From: Oscillospiraceae bacterium | GTDB taxonomy: Bacteria > Bacillota > Clostridia > Oscillospirales > Oscillospiraceae | Reading direction: 5' to 3' | Length of the DNA stretch: 63,763 nucleotides | Assembly (NCBI GenBank): GCA_016297855.1 | Contig: JAEDFW010000001.1 | Coordinates: forward strand, 1 to 63,763 | In this document: piece after piece, positions 1-7,731 of the stretch | Layout: each line of letters begins with the position of its first letter | How positions within the stretch are numbered: position 1 is the first letter of the stretch | Notes under the pieces: generated by a model | The model's input: only the letters and a program-made list of their open reading frames with translations | Told to the model about the DNA's origin: nothing | Database searches by the model: none | Position numbers and translations under genes: made by a program

Positions 1-1775
1 TCCAGCAGAAGAACTGGATCGGCCGCTCCACCGGCGCGGAGGTCACCTTCAAGGCTACGACCGGCGACGATATCGTCGTTTATACCACGCGCCCGGACAC
101 GCTCTTCGGCGCGACGTACATGGTGCTCTCGCCTGAGCATGCGCTCATCAAATCGTGGCTGCCGCAGCTCAAAAATGCCGACGAGGTCACGGCGTACCAG
201 CGCCTTGCCGCATCCAAGTCCGATCTTGAGCGCACGGAGCTGAATAAAGAAAAGACCGGCGTGTGCCTCGACGGCGTGCGCGCGGTGAATCCTGTGAACG
301 GCAAGGAAATTCCCATCTTTATCTCTGACTATGTCCTTTCCACCTACGGAACGGGCGCCATTATGGCCGTGCCGGCCCATGACGACCGTGACTGGGCGTT
401 CGCCAAGAAGTTCGGCTGCGAGATCATCGAAGTTGTCTCCGGCGGCGAGGATGTGCAGAAGGCTGCGTTTACCGCCAAGGACGAGACGGGGATTCTTGTG
501 AACTCTGAGTTCCTCAACGGCCTGACGGTCAAGGACGCGATCCCCGTCATCACCAAATGGCTCGAAGAGAAGGGCATCGGCCACGCACAGGTCAACTACA
601 AGCTGCGCGACTGGGTGTTCTCCCGCCAGCGCTACTGGGGCGAGCCGATTCCGATGATCTGGTGCGATAAGTGCGGCTGGCAGCCGCTGCCCGAAGATCA
701 GCTGCCGCTTCTTTTGCCCGAAGTCGACAGCTATGAGCTGACCGACGACGGCGAAAGCCCCATCTCCAAGATGACCGACTGGGTCAATACGACGTGCCCC
801 TGCTGCGGCGGCCCTGCCAAGCGCGAGACCGATACCATGCCGCAGTGGGCAGGTTCCTCGTGGTACTTCCTGCGCTATATGGATCCCCACAACGATCAAG
901 CGCTTGCCAGCAAAGAGGCGCTCGAGTACTGGTCGCCCGTCGACTGGTACAACGGCGGTATGGAGCACACCACGCTGCATCTGCTGTACTCGCGTTTCTG
1001 GCACAAGTTCCTCTACGATATCGGCGTCGTGCCCACCAAGGAGCCGTATCACAAGCGCACCAGCCACGGCATGATCCTCGGCGAGGGCGGCGAAAAAATG
1101 TCCAAATCGCGCGGCAACGTCATTAACCCCAACGATATCATCGCCGAGTACGGCGCAGATACCATGCGCACATATATCATGTTCATCGGCGACTTTGAAA
1201 AGGCCGCGGCATGGTCTGCCAACGCCGTCAAGGGCTGCAAGCGCTTCTTGGATCGTGTGTGGAACCTCTGCGAGATGGAGCACGCGGAAGGCGGCTATTC
1301 CAAGGCCAATGAGTCCGCCATCCACAAGGCCATCAAGAAGGTCAGCGAGGATATCGAGGCCATGAAGTTTAACACAGCCATCGCTGCTCTGATGGCGCTG
1401 GTCAACGACTTCTACGCCAACGGCGCCAGCCGGGGCGATATGAAGGCGCTGCTTTTGATGCTCTCGCCGTTTGCACCGCATCTGGCCGAGGAGCAGTGGC
1501 AGCAGATGGGATTTGCAGCTGAGACGGGTAAGATGGCCTGCCAGAACCCGTGGCCGGAATATGACGAGAGCAAGACCATCGACGCGACCGTTGAGATGGC
1601 CGTGCAGGTGCTCGGCAAGCTCAAGGGTACGGTCATCGTTCCGATGGACAGCGATCAGGATATGGTCGTTGCTGAGGCGCTCAAGAATGAAAAGGTCGCG
1701 CGCATTGCTGAGGGCAGACAGATCGTGAAGGTTATTCTGGTCAAAAACAAGCTGGTTAACCTCATCATCAAGTAA
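1..1775 (+). CDS. leuS: Leucyl-tRNA synthetase, C-terminal part (5' end outside window)
   Basis: Class I aminoacyl-tRNA synthetase that charges tRNA-Leu in the cytoplasm. The frame is open from base 3 and the start codon lies outside the window. The first residues ([11 protein letters not shown], then [13 protein letters not shown]) belong to the start of the editing domain (CP1), whose conserved T-rich and DDRD ([10 protein letters not shown]) segments follow. The catalytic KMSKS loop is intact ([11 protein letters not shown], about 1093-1125). The anticodon-binding region and the C-terminal domain that ends in LVNLIIK complete the protein. About 590 codons are present of the usual 800-odd. 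No hairpin terminator is seen before the rpsU promoter. Confidence 0.97.
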   Translation, partial: QQKNWIGRSTGAEVTFKATTGDDIVVYTTRPDTLFGATYMVLSPEHALIKSWLPQLKNADEVTAYQRLAASKSDLERTELNKEKTGVCLDGVRAVNPVNGKEIPIFISDYVLSTYGTGAIMAVPAHDDRDWAFAKKFGCEIIEVVSGGEDVQKAAFTAKDETGILVNSEFLNGLTVKDAIPVITKWLEEKGIGHAQVNYKLRDWVFSRQRYWGEPIPMIWCDKCGWQPLPEDQLPLLLPEVDSYELTDDGESPISKMTDWVNTTCPCCGGPAKRETDTMPQWAGSSWYFLRYMDPHNDQALASKEALEYWSPVDWYNGGMEHTTLHLLYSRFWHKFLYDIGVVPTKEPYHKRTSHGMILGEGGEKMSKSRGNVINPNDIIAEYGADTMRTYIMFIGDFEKAAAWSANAVKGCKRFLDRVWNLCEMEHAEGGYSKANESAIHKAIKKVSEDIEAMKFNTAIAALMALVNDFYANGASRGDMKALLLMLSPFAPHLAEEQWQQMGFAAETGKMACQNPWPEYDESKTIDATVEMAVQVLGKLKGTVIVPMDSDQDMVVAEALKNEKVARIAEGRQIVKVILVKNKLVNLIIK

Positions 1776-1809
1776 GCGCCGACGGAAAAACAGTTTTCTA
1801 AAAAAAATC

Positions 1810-1838
1810 TTGACATTTTCCACAACGCTGACTATAAT
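1810..1838 (+). promoter_or_regulatory. Promoter of rpsU
   Basis: TTGACA (1810-1815), a 17-base spacer and TATAAT (1833-1838): a perfect vegetative sigma-70/SigA consensus. It gives rpsU its own transcript of about 60 leader bases. Confidence 0.85.
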
Positions 1839-1908
1839 AATCTAGCCAATTCATGTGGCCCTGAAAGCGACCTGGATCGAGCCGGTTGCGTCGGAGGGAG
1901 GGAAAACG

Positions 1909-2091
1909 ATGTCTGAAGTTCGCGTCAAGGAAGGCGAATCCTTGGAAAATGCTCTGAAGCGGTTCAAGCGCAGCTGTGCAAAGGCTGGCGTGATCGCCGA
2001 AGTCAAGAAAAGAGAGCACTATGTGAGCCCCAGCCTGAAGCGTAAGCAGAAGTCTGAAGCTGCTCGCAAGAACAGAAAGAAGTTCTATTGA
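1909..2091 (+). CDS. rpsU: 30S ribosomal protein S21
   Basis: Small basic protein of the 30S subunit that acts near the mRNA/anti-Shine-Dalgarno region in initiation. The 60-residue product starts [10 protein letters not shown] and ends in a lysine/arginine-rich tail ([16 protein letters not shown]), the normal length and composition of S21. The start at 1909 was chosen over the upstream in-frame start at 1855 because GGAGGGAGG (1893-1901) sits just before it and the product then matches family length. It has its own consensus promoter and terminator, so it is a single-gene unit. Confidence 0.96.
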   Translation: MSEVRVKEGESLENALKRFKRSCAKAGVIAEVKKREHYVSPSLKRKQKSEAARKNRKKFY

Positions 2092-2114
2092 TCTCTCCCC
2101 AAGTATTGCGAATC

Positions 2115-2145
2115 AAACGCCTCTGCCTATGGCAGAGGCGTTTTT
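2115..2145 (+). terminator. Rho-independent terminator after rpsU (bidirectional)
   Basis: Stem CGCCTCTGCC / GGCAGAGGCG with a TAT loop, followed by TTTTT; the A-run before the stem serves the minus strand. The stop codon of the converging gene (2127-2129) lies inside the hairpin. Confidence 0.85.
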
Positions 2146-2729
2146 CGTATGACCGCGTCCGGAGGGATATCCCCGAACACGTACGGAACGCCGAGTGCGG
2201 ATGCAAGCCGGAGCTTTTCCGCCACGGTCTGCGTCGTGTCGAACAGGTGCATGTGCGCATGCGCGTGTTCAATCTGGACGCAGTACATGCAGCACAGTTC
2301 CGGTGAAAAAAACGCCGGGCAGCTGCGCTGAATCTCCAGACTTTCTTCGCGCGTGAGCGCGTCGCCTGTGCCAGTGGGGCAGGGCATGGAAAAGCGCGTG
2401 CAGAGCGGCGCAATGTTCAGCCATAACCGTCCGGCAGACGCTTCCATGGCCTGCGTGATTCTGTCTTTCAGTGTTCCGCCGGAGAGCCGCGACGAGATCC
2501 ACACATCTGAGCCGGTTCCACCGCTGTGGTCCGTTTTGCGCAGGATCGTACCTTCTTCTGCCGCTGCATCCATGCAGAACACCGGTGCGTCCGCGCCTGC
2601 CGGGACATGGCAGCCTTCCGGCACGACGATGAGTGAGCCTGCGGCCGTTCCGGTATCATAATCAATTCCGCTCAGCCAGTATGCGTCTGTTTCCTGTGCG
2701 GCCTGCGGCGGAAAAGCAAAGACAATCAT
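2127..2729 (-). CDS. Unrecognised protein of 200 residues
   Basis: I do not recognise this gene. The ORF is long, codon use is like its neighbours, and AGGAG lies 10 bases upstream of the ATG at 2729, so it is probably real; a TTG two codons earlier (2735) is an alternative start. There is no signal peptide or membrane segment. A cysteine cluster (CCMYC), a histidine-rich stretch (HAHAHMH) and a C-terminal segment FDTTQTVAEKLRLASALGVP stand out. The histidine stretch could bind metal, but that is only a guess. It is divergent from yqeG, whose promoter overlaps its start, and convergent with rpsU, sharing the bidirectional terminator. Confidence 0.6.
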   Translation of the reverse strand: MIVFAFPPQAAQETDAYWLSGIDYDTGTAAGSLIVVPEGCHVPAGADAPVFCMDAAAEEGTILRKTDHSGGTGSDVWISSRLSGGTLKDRITQAMEASAGRLWLNIAPLCTRFSMPCPTGTGDALTREESLEIQRSCPAFFSPELCCMYCVQIEHAHAHMHLFDTTQTVAEKLRLASALGVPYVFGDIPPDAVIRKTPLP

Positions 2730-2758
2730 AGACAATCAGCTCCTGTTTGTGCTATACT
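2729..2758 (+). promoter_or_regulatory. Likely promoter of yqeG
   Basis: TAGACA (2729-2734), an 18-base spacer and TATACT (2753-2758). The -35 overlaps the start codon of the divergent gene. Confidence 0.5.
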
Positions 2759-2811
2759 ATGACAAGCGGAACGCGGAATGCCCGCCTCTGCCAATATATG
2801 AAACCGCAGGT

Positions 2812-3327
2812 ATGCTTATGTCCGTTTCTCTCATTCCCGACATGATTTTTTCCGGTCTGACTGACGTGACGGCCGACATTCTCTGTGCGCGCGGCATTAC
2901 CACGCTGCTGCTGGATTTTGATAATACCATCGTTCCGTACACAACTTCCACGCCAACGCCTGAGATGGAGCACTGGCTGCGAGCGATGCTGCAAAGCGAC
3001 ATTTGTCTGTGTGTCGTCTCCAACAGCCACAAGCCGCGTGTGAAGGTGTTTTGTGAGAAATACGGGCTGGACTGCATCACGCACGCGAAAAAGCCGTTTC
3101 AGCGTGGTCTGAATGAGGCTAAGCAGCGCTATTCGCTCGATCCGTCAAAGACCGCGCTCGCAGGCGACCAGATTTATACGGACGTGCTGGGCGCGAACTG
3201 CGCCGGTATGCAGTCTATTTTAGTATCTGCCATCAATAATCATACGATCTGGCTGAAGCTGCGCCATGTGGCTGAGCTTCCGTTCATCGCATGGGGAAAA
3301 AGGAGAAATTGTCATGAAAAATCTTGA
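2812..3327 (+). CDS. yqeG: YqeG family HAD phosphatase
   Basis: Cytoplasmic HAD-superfamily (IIIA) phosphatase related to phosphatidylglycerophosphate phosphatases. The first HAD motif is clear: LLLDFDNTIVPY, with the DxDxT nucleophile/acid pair near residue 36. The second motif (VVSNS) and the acidic third motif (ALAGDQIYTDVLGA) follow in order. Length of about 171 residues is normal. The start is either ATG 2812 or ATG 2818; an ORF extension back to 2749 overlaps the -10 box and is unlikely to be translated. The 3' end overlaps the next gene's start by 14 bases, suggesting translational coupling. Confidence 0.88.
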   Translation: MLMSVSLIPDMIFSGLTDVTADILCARGITTLLLDFDNTIVPYTTSTPTPEMEHWLRAMLQSDICLCVVSNSHKPRVKVFCEKYGLDCITHAKKPFQRGLNEAKQRYSLDPSKTALAGDQIYTDVLGANCAGMQSILVSAINNHTIWLKLRHVAELPFIAWGKRRNCHEKS

Positions 3328-4381
3328 AAAATACCATTCTCTGCTGGAAACCGGCGAAGTTGACGCGCTTCTTTTGACCAGCGAGCATAACCGGCTGTAT
3401 GCTGCACAATATAATGTTGCCGAAGGCGTTGCAGTGATCGGCAAAACCGGCAGCTATTATTTTACCGACAGCCGCTATATTGAGGCCGCGGAAAAGAATC
3501 TCTCCGGCTTCACCGTCCGCATGACCGACCGCGAGCATCCGTATACCGACCGCATCAACGAGGCCATTGCCGAGCAGACCATCAAGGTCATGGGCTTCGA
3601 AGAAGATGCGCTTACCTATGGCGAGTATATGCACTACAATGAGAAGCTTACGGTTGTGCTCAAGCCCTACGGCGAGAAGATCGGCTCGTTCCGCGCTAGC
3701 AAGGAGCCGTGGGAACTGGAGCTCATGCGCAAGGCGCAGGAAATCACCGACAAAACGTTTACCGAGCTGCAGAGCGTCATCCATGCCGGAATGACCGAGA
3801 AAGAGCTGGCGGCAGAGCTCATCTACCGGCTGTACAAGAACGGCGCTGACGGTCTTTCCTTTGATCCCATTGTCGTCTCCGGTCCGAATACGAGCCTTCC
3901 GCACGGCGTGCCCGGTGAGCGAGAACTGCAGTACGGCGATTTCATCACCATGGATTTTGGCTGTATCTACAAGGGCTATTGCTCGGATATGACGCGCACG
4001 GTGGCGCTCGGCTTTGTGACCGAGGAAATGGATAAGGTCTATCATACAGTGCTGGCCGCGCAGATGGCGGCGCTCGCCGTGACAAAAGCCGGCGCGACGG
4101 GCAGGCAGATCGACGCTGCCGCACGCGATGCCATCGCTGATGCAGGTTATGGCGATTATTTCGGCCATGGCTACGGCCACAGCCTCGGCATCGAGATCCA
4201 CGAATCGCCCAATCTGAATCCGTCGAACGACAAGCCCATGCCGCTTGGCGCGGTCTGTTCGGCCGAGCCCGGCATCTATCTGCCCGGCAAATTCGGCGTG
4301 CGCATCGAAGACGTGACCATCCTGACGGAAAACGGCTGCGAAAATATCACAAAGAGCCCAAAAAATTTGATTATTTTGTAA
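3314..4381 (+). CDS. M24 family Xaa-Pro peptidase (YqhT/PepP type)
   Basis: Dinuclear-metal aminopeptidase that cleaves X-Pro bonds in cytosolic peptides. Residues 1-120 form the creatinase-like N-terminal domain. The pita-bread catalytic domain carries the expected metal ligands: MDFG and SDMTRT aspartates, the histidine in GHGYGHSLG, and glutamates in AEPGIY and RIEDV. The start at 3314 has AGGAGA eight bases upstream; the longer ORF from 3266 is the overlap with yqeG. At 355 residues it is family length. It precedes efp, as yqhT does in Bacillus. Confidence 0.93.
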   Translation: MKNLEKYHSLLETGEVDALLLTSEHNRLYAAQYNVAEGVAVIGKTGSYYFTDSRYIEAAEKNLSGFTVRMTDREHPYTDRINEAIAEQTIKVMGFEEDALTYGEYMHYNEKLTVVLKPYGEKIGSFRASKEPWELELMRKAQEITDKTFTELQSVIHAGMTEKELAAELIYRLYKNGADGLSFDPIVVSGPNTSLPHGVPGERELQYGDFITMDFGCIYKGYCSDMTRTVALGFVTEEMDKVYHTVLAAQMAALAVTKAGATGRQIDAAARDAIADAGYGDYFGHGYGHSLGIEIHESPNLNPSNDKPMPLGAVCSAEPGIYLPGKFGVRIEDVTILTENGCENITKSPKNLIIL

Positions 4382-4408
4382 CTGCTGCTTGAAAAATGCG
4401 CTGCAGTG

Positions 4409-4437
4409 TTGTAAAATCAAAACGCTATTGTAGTAAT
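4409..4437 (+). promoter_or_regulatory. Possible promoter of efp
   Basis: TTGTAA (4409-4414) with a -10 like AGTAAT (4432-4437) preceded by TG at 4429-4430 (extended -10 form). Imperfect, but correctly placed before the efp ribosome site. Confidence 0.35.
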
Positions 4438-4469
4438 GCTTTGAAACTTAACATACGGAGGACGAGACT

Positions 4470-5039
4470 ATGGCAACTATTACCGCTGGTGATTTCAGAA
4501 ACGGTAAGACTTTTGAGATGGACGGCAAGATCATGCAGGTTGTGGAGTTCCAGCATGTCAAGCCGGGCAAGGGCGCCGCATTTGTGCGCACCAAGATGAA
4601 GAACGTTGTGACCGGCGCCGTGACCGAAACTTCCTTCAACCCGACTGCGAAGTTTGAAGAAGCCTATATCGAGCGCAAGGACTATGAATACAGCTACAAC
4701 GACGGCGACCTGTACTACTTCATGGATCAGGAGACCTATGATATGCTGCCGCTCAACAAGGACGTGCTTGACGACTCTTTCCGCTTCATTAAGGAAAACA
4801 CCGTCTGCAAGCTGCTGTCCTACAAGGGAAACGTCTTTGGCATTGAAACGCCCAACTTCGTTGAGCTTGAGGTTACCAAGGCTGATCCGGGCGTGAAGGG
4901 CGATACCGCTACCAACGTTACCAAGCCCGCCACCGTTGAGACCGGCGCTGAGATCAAGGTGCCGCTGTTCATCAACGAGGGCGACCGCATCCAGATCGAT
5001 ACCCGCACGGGCGAATACCTGGGCCGCGCAAAGGGCTGA
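4470..5039 (+). CDS. efp: Elongation factor P
   Basis: Translation factor that binds the ribosomal E site and rescues ribosomes stalled on polyproline. The 189-residue product has the three beta-barrel domains, starting [12 protein letters not shown] and ending in the conserved [14 protein letters not shown]. The loop that carries the modifiable residue reads KPGKGAAF, so lysine 32 or so is at the tip, as in the Firmicutes proteins. GGAGG lies about eight bases upstream of the ATG. The pairing with an upstream Xaa-Pro peptidase is a well-known gene order. Confidence 0.97.
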   Translation: MATITAGDFRNGKTFEMDGKIMQVVEFQHVKPGKGAAFVRTKMKNVVTGAVTETSFNPTAKFEEAYIERKDYEYSYNDGDLYYFMDQETYDMLPLNKDVLDDSFRFIKENTVCKLLSYKGNVFGIETPNFVELEVTKADPGVKGDTATNVTKPATVETGAEIKVPLFINEGDRIQIDTRTGEYLGRAKG

Positions 5040-5070
5040 GTTTTCCGCACCTGATTGAAAGGAGATTGAC

Positions 5071-5523
5071 ATGACGCTTTCCGAAAAATCCGCGTATCTG
5101 AAGGGCCTGATGGACGGCCTGAAGCTGGACACCGAGAAGAACGAGGGCAAGATGATCGCCGCGATCGTTGATATGCTTTCGGATGTTGCCAATACGATTG
5201 CCGATCTTGAGGACGTTGTGGACACTGTTTCCGACGAGCTCGACTGCATCGAAGAGGATCTTGACAACATCGACGAATACCTCATGGACGACTACGACGA
5301 TGAGGATGATGACGATTACGAGGAGTACGACGAGAACGACGACGAAGACGAGGATGACGAGTACGACTTCGGCGACGACGAGACACTCTATGAGGTCAAG
5401 TGCCCCACCTGTGGTGAGGTCATCACGCTCGACGAGGAAATGCTTGACGAAGGCTCCACCGTCTGCCCAAGCTGCGGCGAAGAGCTGGAATTTGATTTTG
5501 AGGGCGAGGACGAAGAAAACTGA
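5071..5523 (+). CDS. CD1247-type acidic zinc-ribbon protein
   Basis: 150-residue protein with three parts. Residues 1-60 resemble the CD1247 N-terminal domain (MTLSEKSAYLKGLMDGL, then a helical heptad-like segment). Residues 70-107 are almost entirely Asp, Glu and Tyr. The C-terminus is a zinc ribbon with CPTCG (111-115) and CPSCG (132-136). Function is unknown; zinc ribbon plus acidic tail suggests contact with RNA polymerase or a basic protein, but this is only inference. AAGGAG precedes the ATG. It lies 31 bases behind efp and ahead of a strong terminator, so it is the last gene of the efp unit. Confidence 0.85.
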   Translation: MTLSEKSAYLKGLMDGLKLDTEKNEGKMIAAIVDMLSDVANTIADLEDVVDTVSDELDCIEEDLDNIDEYLMDDYDDEDDDDYEEYDENDDEDEDDEYDFGDDETLYEVKCPTCGEVITLDEEMLDEGSTVCPSCGEELEFDFEGEDEEN

Positions 5524-5550
5524 GTCAAGGCGCACAGCAATACGCAGTTT

Positions 5551-5585
5551 ACCCGGAAAGGCGACGCGCCTTTCCGGGTTTTTCC
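5551..5585 (+). terminator. Rho-independent terminator of the efp unit
   Basis: Stem ACCCGGAAAGGCG / CGCCTTTCCGGGT with a three-base loop, followed by TTTT. Confidence 0.9.
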
Positions 5586-5609
5586 TGCTGCGAAGCGAGA
5601 GGAACACCG

Positions 5610-6044
5610 ATGAAAAAACGTTTACCACCATGATGCCCGATCAGGTCGGAGCATTTCTGGCCGCCAGCCGCGTGTTTGCCGCGCTGGGGTATCTTTCGGA
5701 CGCGGAAAACTTCGGCGATGTGATGCTGATCTCGCGCTTTCAGATCAATATCTGCTACCTCAGCTCACAGGAAAACGGCACGCAGTACCAGTATTTCCGT
5801 ATGGGTCTTCTCGTGCAGGACAACGATGAGAGCGTGGCGTTTTTCCGGACAATATTCTGGTCAATCTCAAGGGCTTTAAGCGCGAGTAGGGGACGTTCAA
5901 CTGCCTGGCACCGTATCTCATGACTTCGGTCGATACGAAGCCAAGCTAACCGCAGCGGAACGCGAAGCAATTGAGTTGCTGCTCACACCCGGCGACTGGA
6001 CAATTTTCGGCGCGCACGGCGCGCCCCTTAAAATAACGGTATGA
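5610..6044 (+). pseudogene. Frameshifted small gene, unrecognised
   Basis: Three consecutive reading-frame segments read as one protein of about 145 residues if single bases are restored. ATG at 5610 follows a GAGAGGA ribosome site but hits a stop after seven codons. Restoring one A in the A6 run (5613-5618) continues into KTFTTMMPDQVGAFL. Restoring one T in the T5 run (5840-5844) continues to PDNILVNLKGFKRE and a stop. Another one-base shift near 5890 joins VGDVQLPGTVSHDFG and runs to LTPGDWTIFGAHG and a TGA at 6042-6044. No single frame spans it. I do not recognise the family. Sequencing error is an alternative, though the other genes in the window are intact. Confidence 0.55.
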
Positions 6045-6070
6045 GAAACGCCTATGGCTTCTGCCATGGG
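6041..6070 (-). terminator. Terminator-like hairpin behind the ridA stub
   Basis: On the minus strand AACGCCCATGGC and GCCATAGGCGTT form a 12-base stem with one G-T pair and an AGAA loop. The T-rich tract after it is broken, so efficiency is uncertain. Confidence 0.45.
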
Positions 6071-6090
6071 CGTTGGTTCTTGATTATGCC

Positions 6091-6192
6091 TCAGAGCTGG
6101 CCAGAGAGGAACAGGAGTTCCCCGACCTTGATTGCCCGAGAGTACGGGCCGATTGCGCCGGGCGCGTTGGGCGTGGAAATGACAGTTTTCAT
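6091..6192 (-). pseudogene. ridA: Truncated ridA (Rid family enamine deaminase), 33 codons
   Basis: RidA hydrolyses reactive enamine/imine intermediates made by PLP enzymes. Only its N-terminus is here: [18 protein letters not shown], then [14 protein letters not shown] and an immediate TGA. Intact RidA is about 125 residues, so the remaining three quarters are gone. The 5' end is undamaged: AGGAGG (6201-6206) sits eight bases before the ATG and a strong promoter lies upstream. A hairpin follows 20-50 bases after the stop. This looks like an internal deletion that kept the expression signals. Confidence 0.8.
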
Positions 6193-6217
6193 GGAAAACA
6201 CCTCCTGCTTTTTGAAA

Positions 6218-6246
6218 ATTCTATCATAGTCCATACCTGGTGTCAA
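6218..6246 (-). promoter_or_regulatory. Promoter of the ridA stub
   Basis: On the minus strand TTGACA (6241-6246), 17 bases, TAGAAT (6218-6223). Back to back with the promoter of the ligase gene. Confidence 0.7.
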
Positions 6247-6260
6247 TGCGCCTGTTTGCA

Positions 6261-6289
6261 TGGACATTTGCACGGGAACGTGCTATACT
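6261..6289 (+). promoter_or_regulatory. Promoter of the PaaK-like gene
   Basis: TGGACA (6261-6266), 17-base spacer, TATACT (6284-6289). Confidence 0.6.
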
Positions 6290-6324
6290 ATTGGCGAAAT
6301 TTGAACGCAAAGGCGGCATGCAAG

Positions 6325-7674
6325 TTGGATTGTGTCAAACTCTTTATCGAAAAAGCGTTGTATCCTGCGATGGAACTGAAAAAGGGCAACCGTGTGCGTA
6401 AGTATCTCGCCGAGCTGCAAAACACGCAGAAGCTGGATGCGCAAGCACTGCGTGAACTGCAGGCGGAGCGCCTCAAAAAGCTGCTGCACGCCTGTGCTGA
6501 CGGCGTGCCGGCCTATCGCGGTTTGCTCACGCATGCGGAGATCGACGAAGACCCGTTTGCGGCGCTGCGGCGGCTACCTGTTCTGGAAAAGCGTGTGTTC
6601 CGGCAGAACCCAGACGGGTATCTGAACGAGAATTACGATCCGGCAGCCAGAATCGCCAACACGACCGGCGGCTCAACCGGCGAGCCGATGCAGTTTTATA
6701 TGGATCGGTTCAGCGTCGAGCATTACGAGGCCGCGCGTTGGCGCGGTATGTCATGGTGGGGCATTACGCCCGGCAGCCGCAGCGTCATGATCTGGGGCAA
6801 TCCCATTGAGCTAGCGCAGAACGAGCAGAAAAAAGCGCAGCGCAAAGAGCGGTATCTCAAAAACCGTGTGGTGCTCTCGGCCTATGAGCTGACACCGGAC
6901 CGAATCGGGGAGTACATCGCGTTTTTGAACCGATACCAGCCTGAATACTTCTACGGCTATGCCGGGGCGCTGGAGGCCTTTGCGCGGCTTCTCATGCCCA
7001 GACGCGAAGATCTGCATCTGAAGCGGCTCAAGGCTGTTGTCTCTACCTCCGAGACGCTGCATGACGAGCAGCGCAGCATCATCTCCGGTGCGTTCGGCTG
7101 CCCGGTGGCCAACGAATACGGCGCTCGGGACGCCGGCATTCTGGCGTTCGAGTGCCCGTGCGGCAAGCTGCATCTGGTCAGCGAGAACGTCTTTTTTGAG
7201 ATTGTTGATCCCGCCACACACGGGCCGGTCGAGACAGGCAAAAGCGGTCTTGTCGTGACGACCGACCTCAATAACCTTGCTCAGCCGCGACTGCGCTTTT
7301 TGCTTGGCGACACGGCTACGCTGTCGGATGCAGTCTGCGCCTGCGGCCGCGGCCTTCCCGTGCTGCAGAGCATCGATGGCCGCGAGGACGCCATTTTCAA
7401 GCTGCCGGATGGCCGTCTGATTCACGGAGTTTTCTCCACACAGCTGGCCAAGCATTACGACTCGATTTCACAGATCCGCCTTGTGCAGCATGATACCGGC
7501 CATGCCGAGCTTCTGATCGCCGCAACAGGAGAAAAGCCGGAGCAGATTGAACGCTATGCCGATCAGGTGCGTGAAGTGATGCAGGGCGTGCAGATCGACG
7601 TGCGCGAAGTGGCGGAGATTCCAAAAACAGGCTCCGGAAAAACGCGCTACGCGATCCGGGAGTTTCCGTTATAA
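6325..7674 (+). CDS. PaaK/CapK-like adenylate-forming ligase
   Basis: Member of the phenylacetate-CoA ligase-like branch of adenylate-forming enzymes, which activate carboxylic acids with ATP; the substrate cannot be read from sequence. The ATP-binding P-loop is TTGGSTGEP, the aromatic/acid motif is NEYGARDAG, and a CxC...CGK cysteine region (FECPCGKL, then CACGRG) sits where family members carry metal-binding or structural cysteines. The C-terminal lysine region is TGSGKTR. I chose the TTG at 6325 because AGGCGG is eight bases before it and the predicted transcript starts near 6296, which excludes the longer ORF from 6073. 449 residues, normal for the family. Single gene between its own promoter and terminator. 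Confidence 0.82.
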   Translation: MDCVKLFIEKALYPAMELKKGNRVRKYLAELQNTQKLDAQALRELQAERLKKLLHACADGVPAYRGLLTHAEIDEDPFAALRRLPVLEKRVFRQNPDGYLNENYDPAARIANTTGGSTGEPMQFYMDRFSVEHYEAARWRGMSWWGITPGSRSVMIWGNPIELAQNEQKKAQRKERYLKNRVVLSAYELTPDRIGEYIAFLNRYQPEYFYGYAGALEAFARLLMPRREDLHLKRLKAVVSTSETLHDEQRSIISGAFGCPVANEYGARDAGILAFECPCGKLHLVSENVFFEIVDPATHGPVETGKSGLVVTTDLNNLAQPRLRFLLGDTATLSDAVCACGRGLPVLQSIDGREDAIFKLPDGRLIHGVFSTQLAKHYDSISQIRLVQHDTGHAELLIAATGEKPEQIERYADQVREVMQGVQIDVREVAEIPKTGSGKTRYAIREFPL

Positions 7675-7709
7675 AAAAATCCGTGTGCCGTCGGCACACG
7701 GATTTTTAA
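7675..7709 (+). terminator. Bidirectional terminator
   Basis: ATCCGTGTGCC / GGCACACGGAT with a GTC loop, A-run before and T-run after; serves both converging genes. Confidence 0.88.
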
Positions 7710-7731
7710 TAGTTTCTGGCGGAAGAACAGC

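Noticed and set aside
5286..5390. GAC/GAT/GAG-rich tract as a DNA repeat
   Set aside because: It is explained by the acidic tract of an intact coding frame; there is no regular repeat unit.
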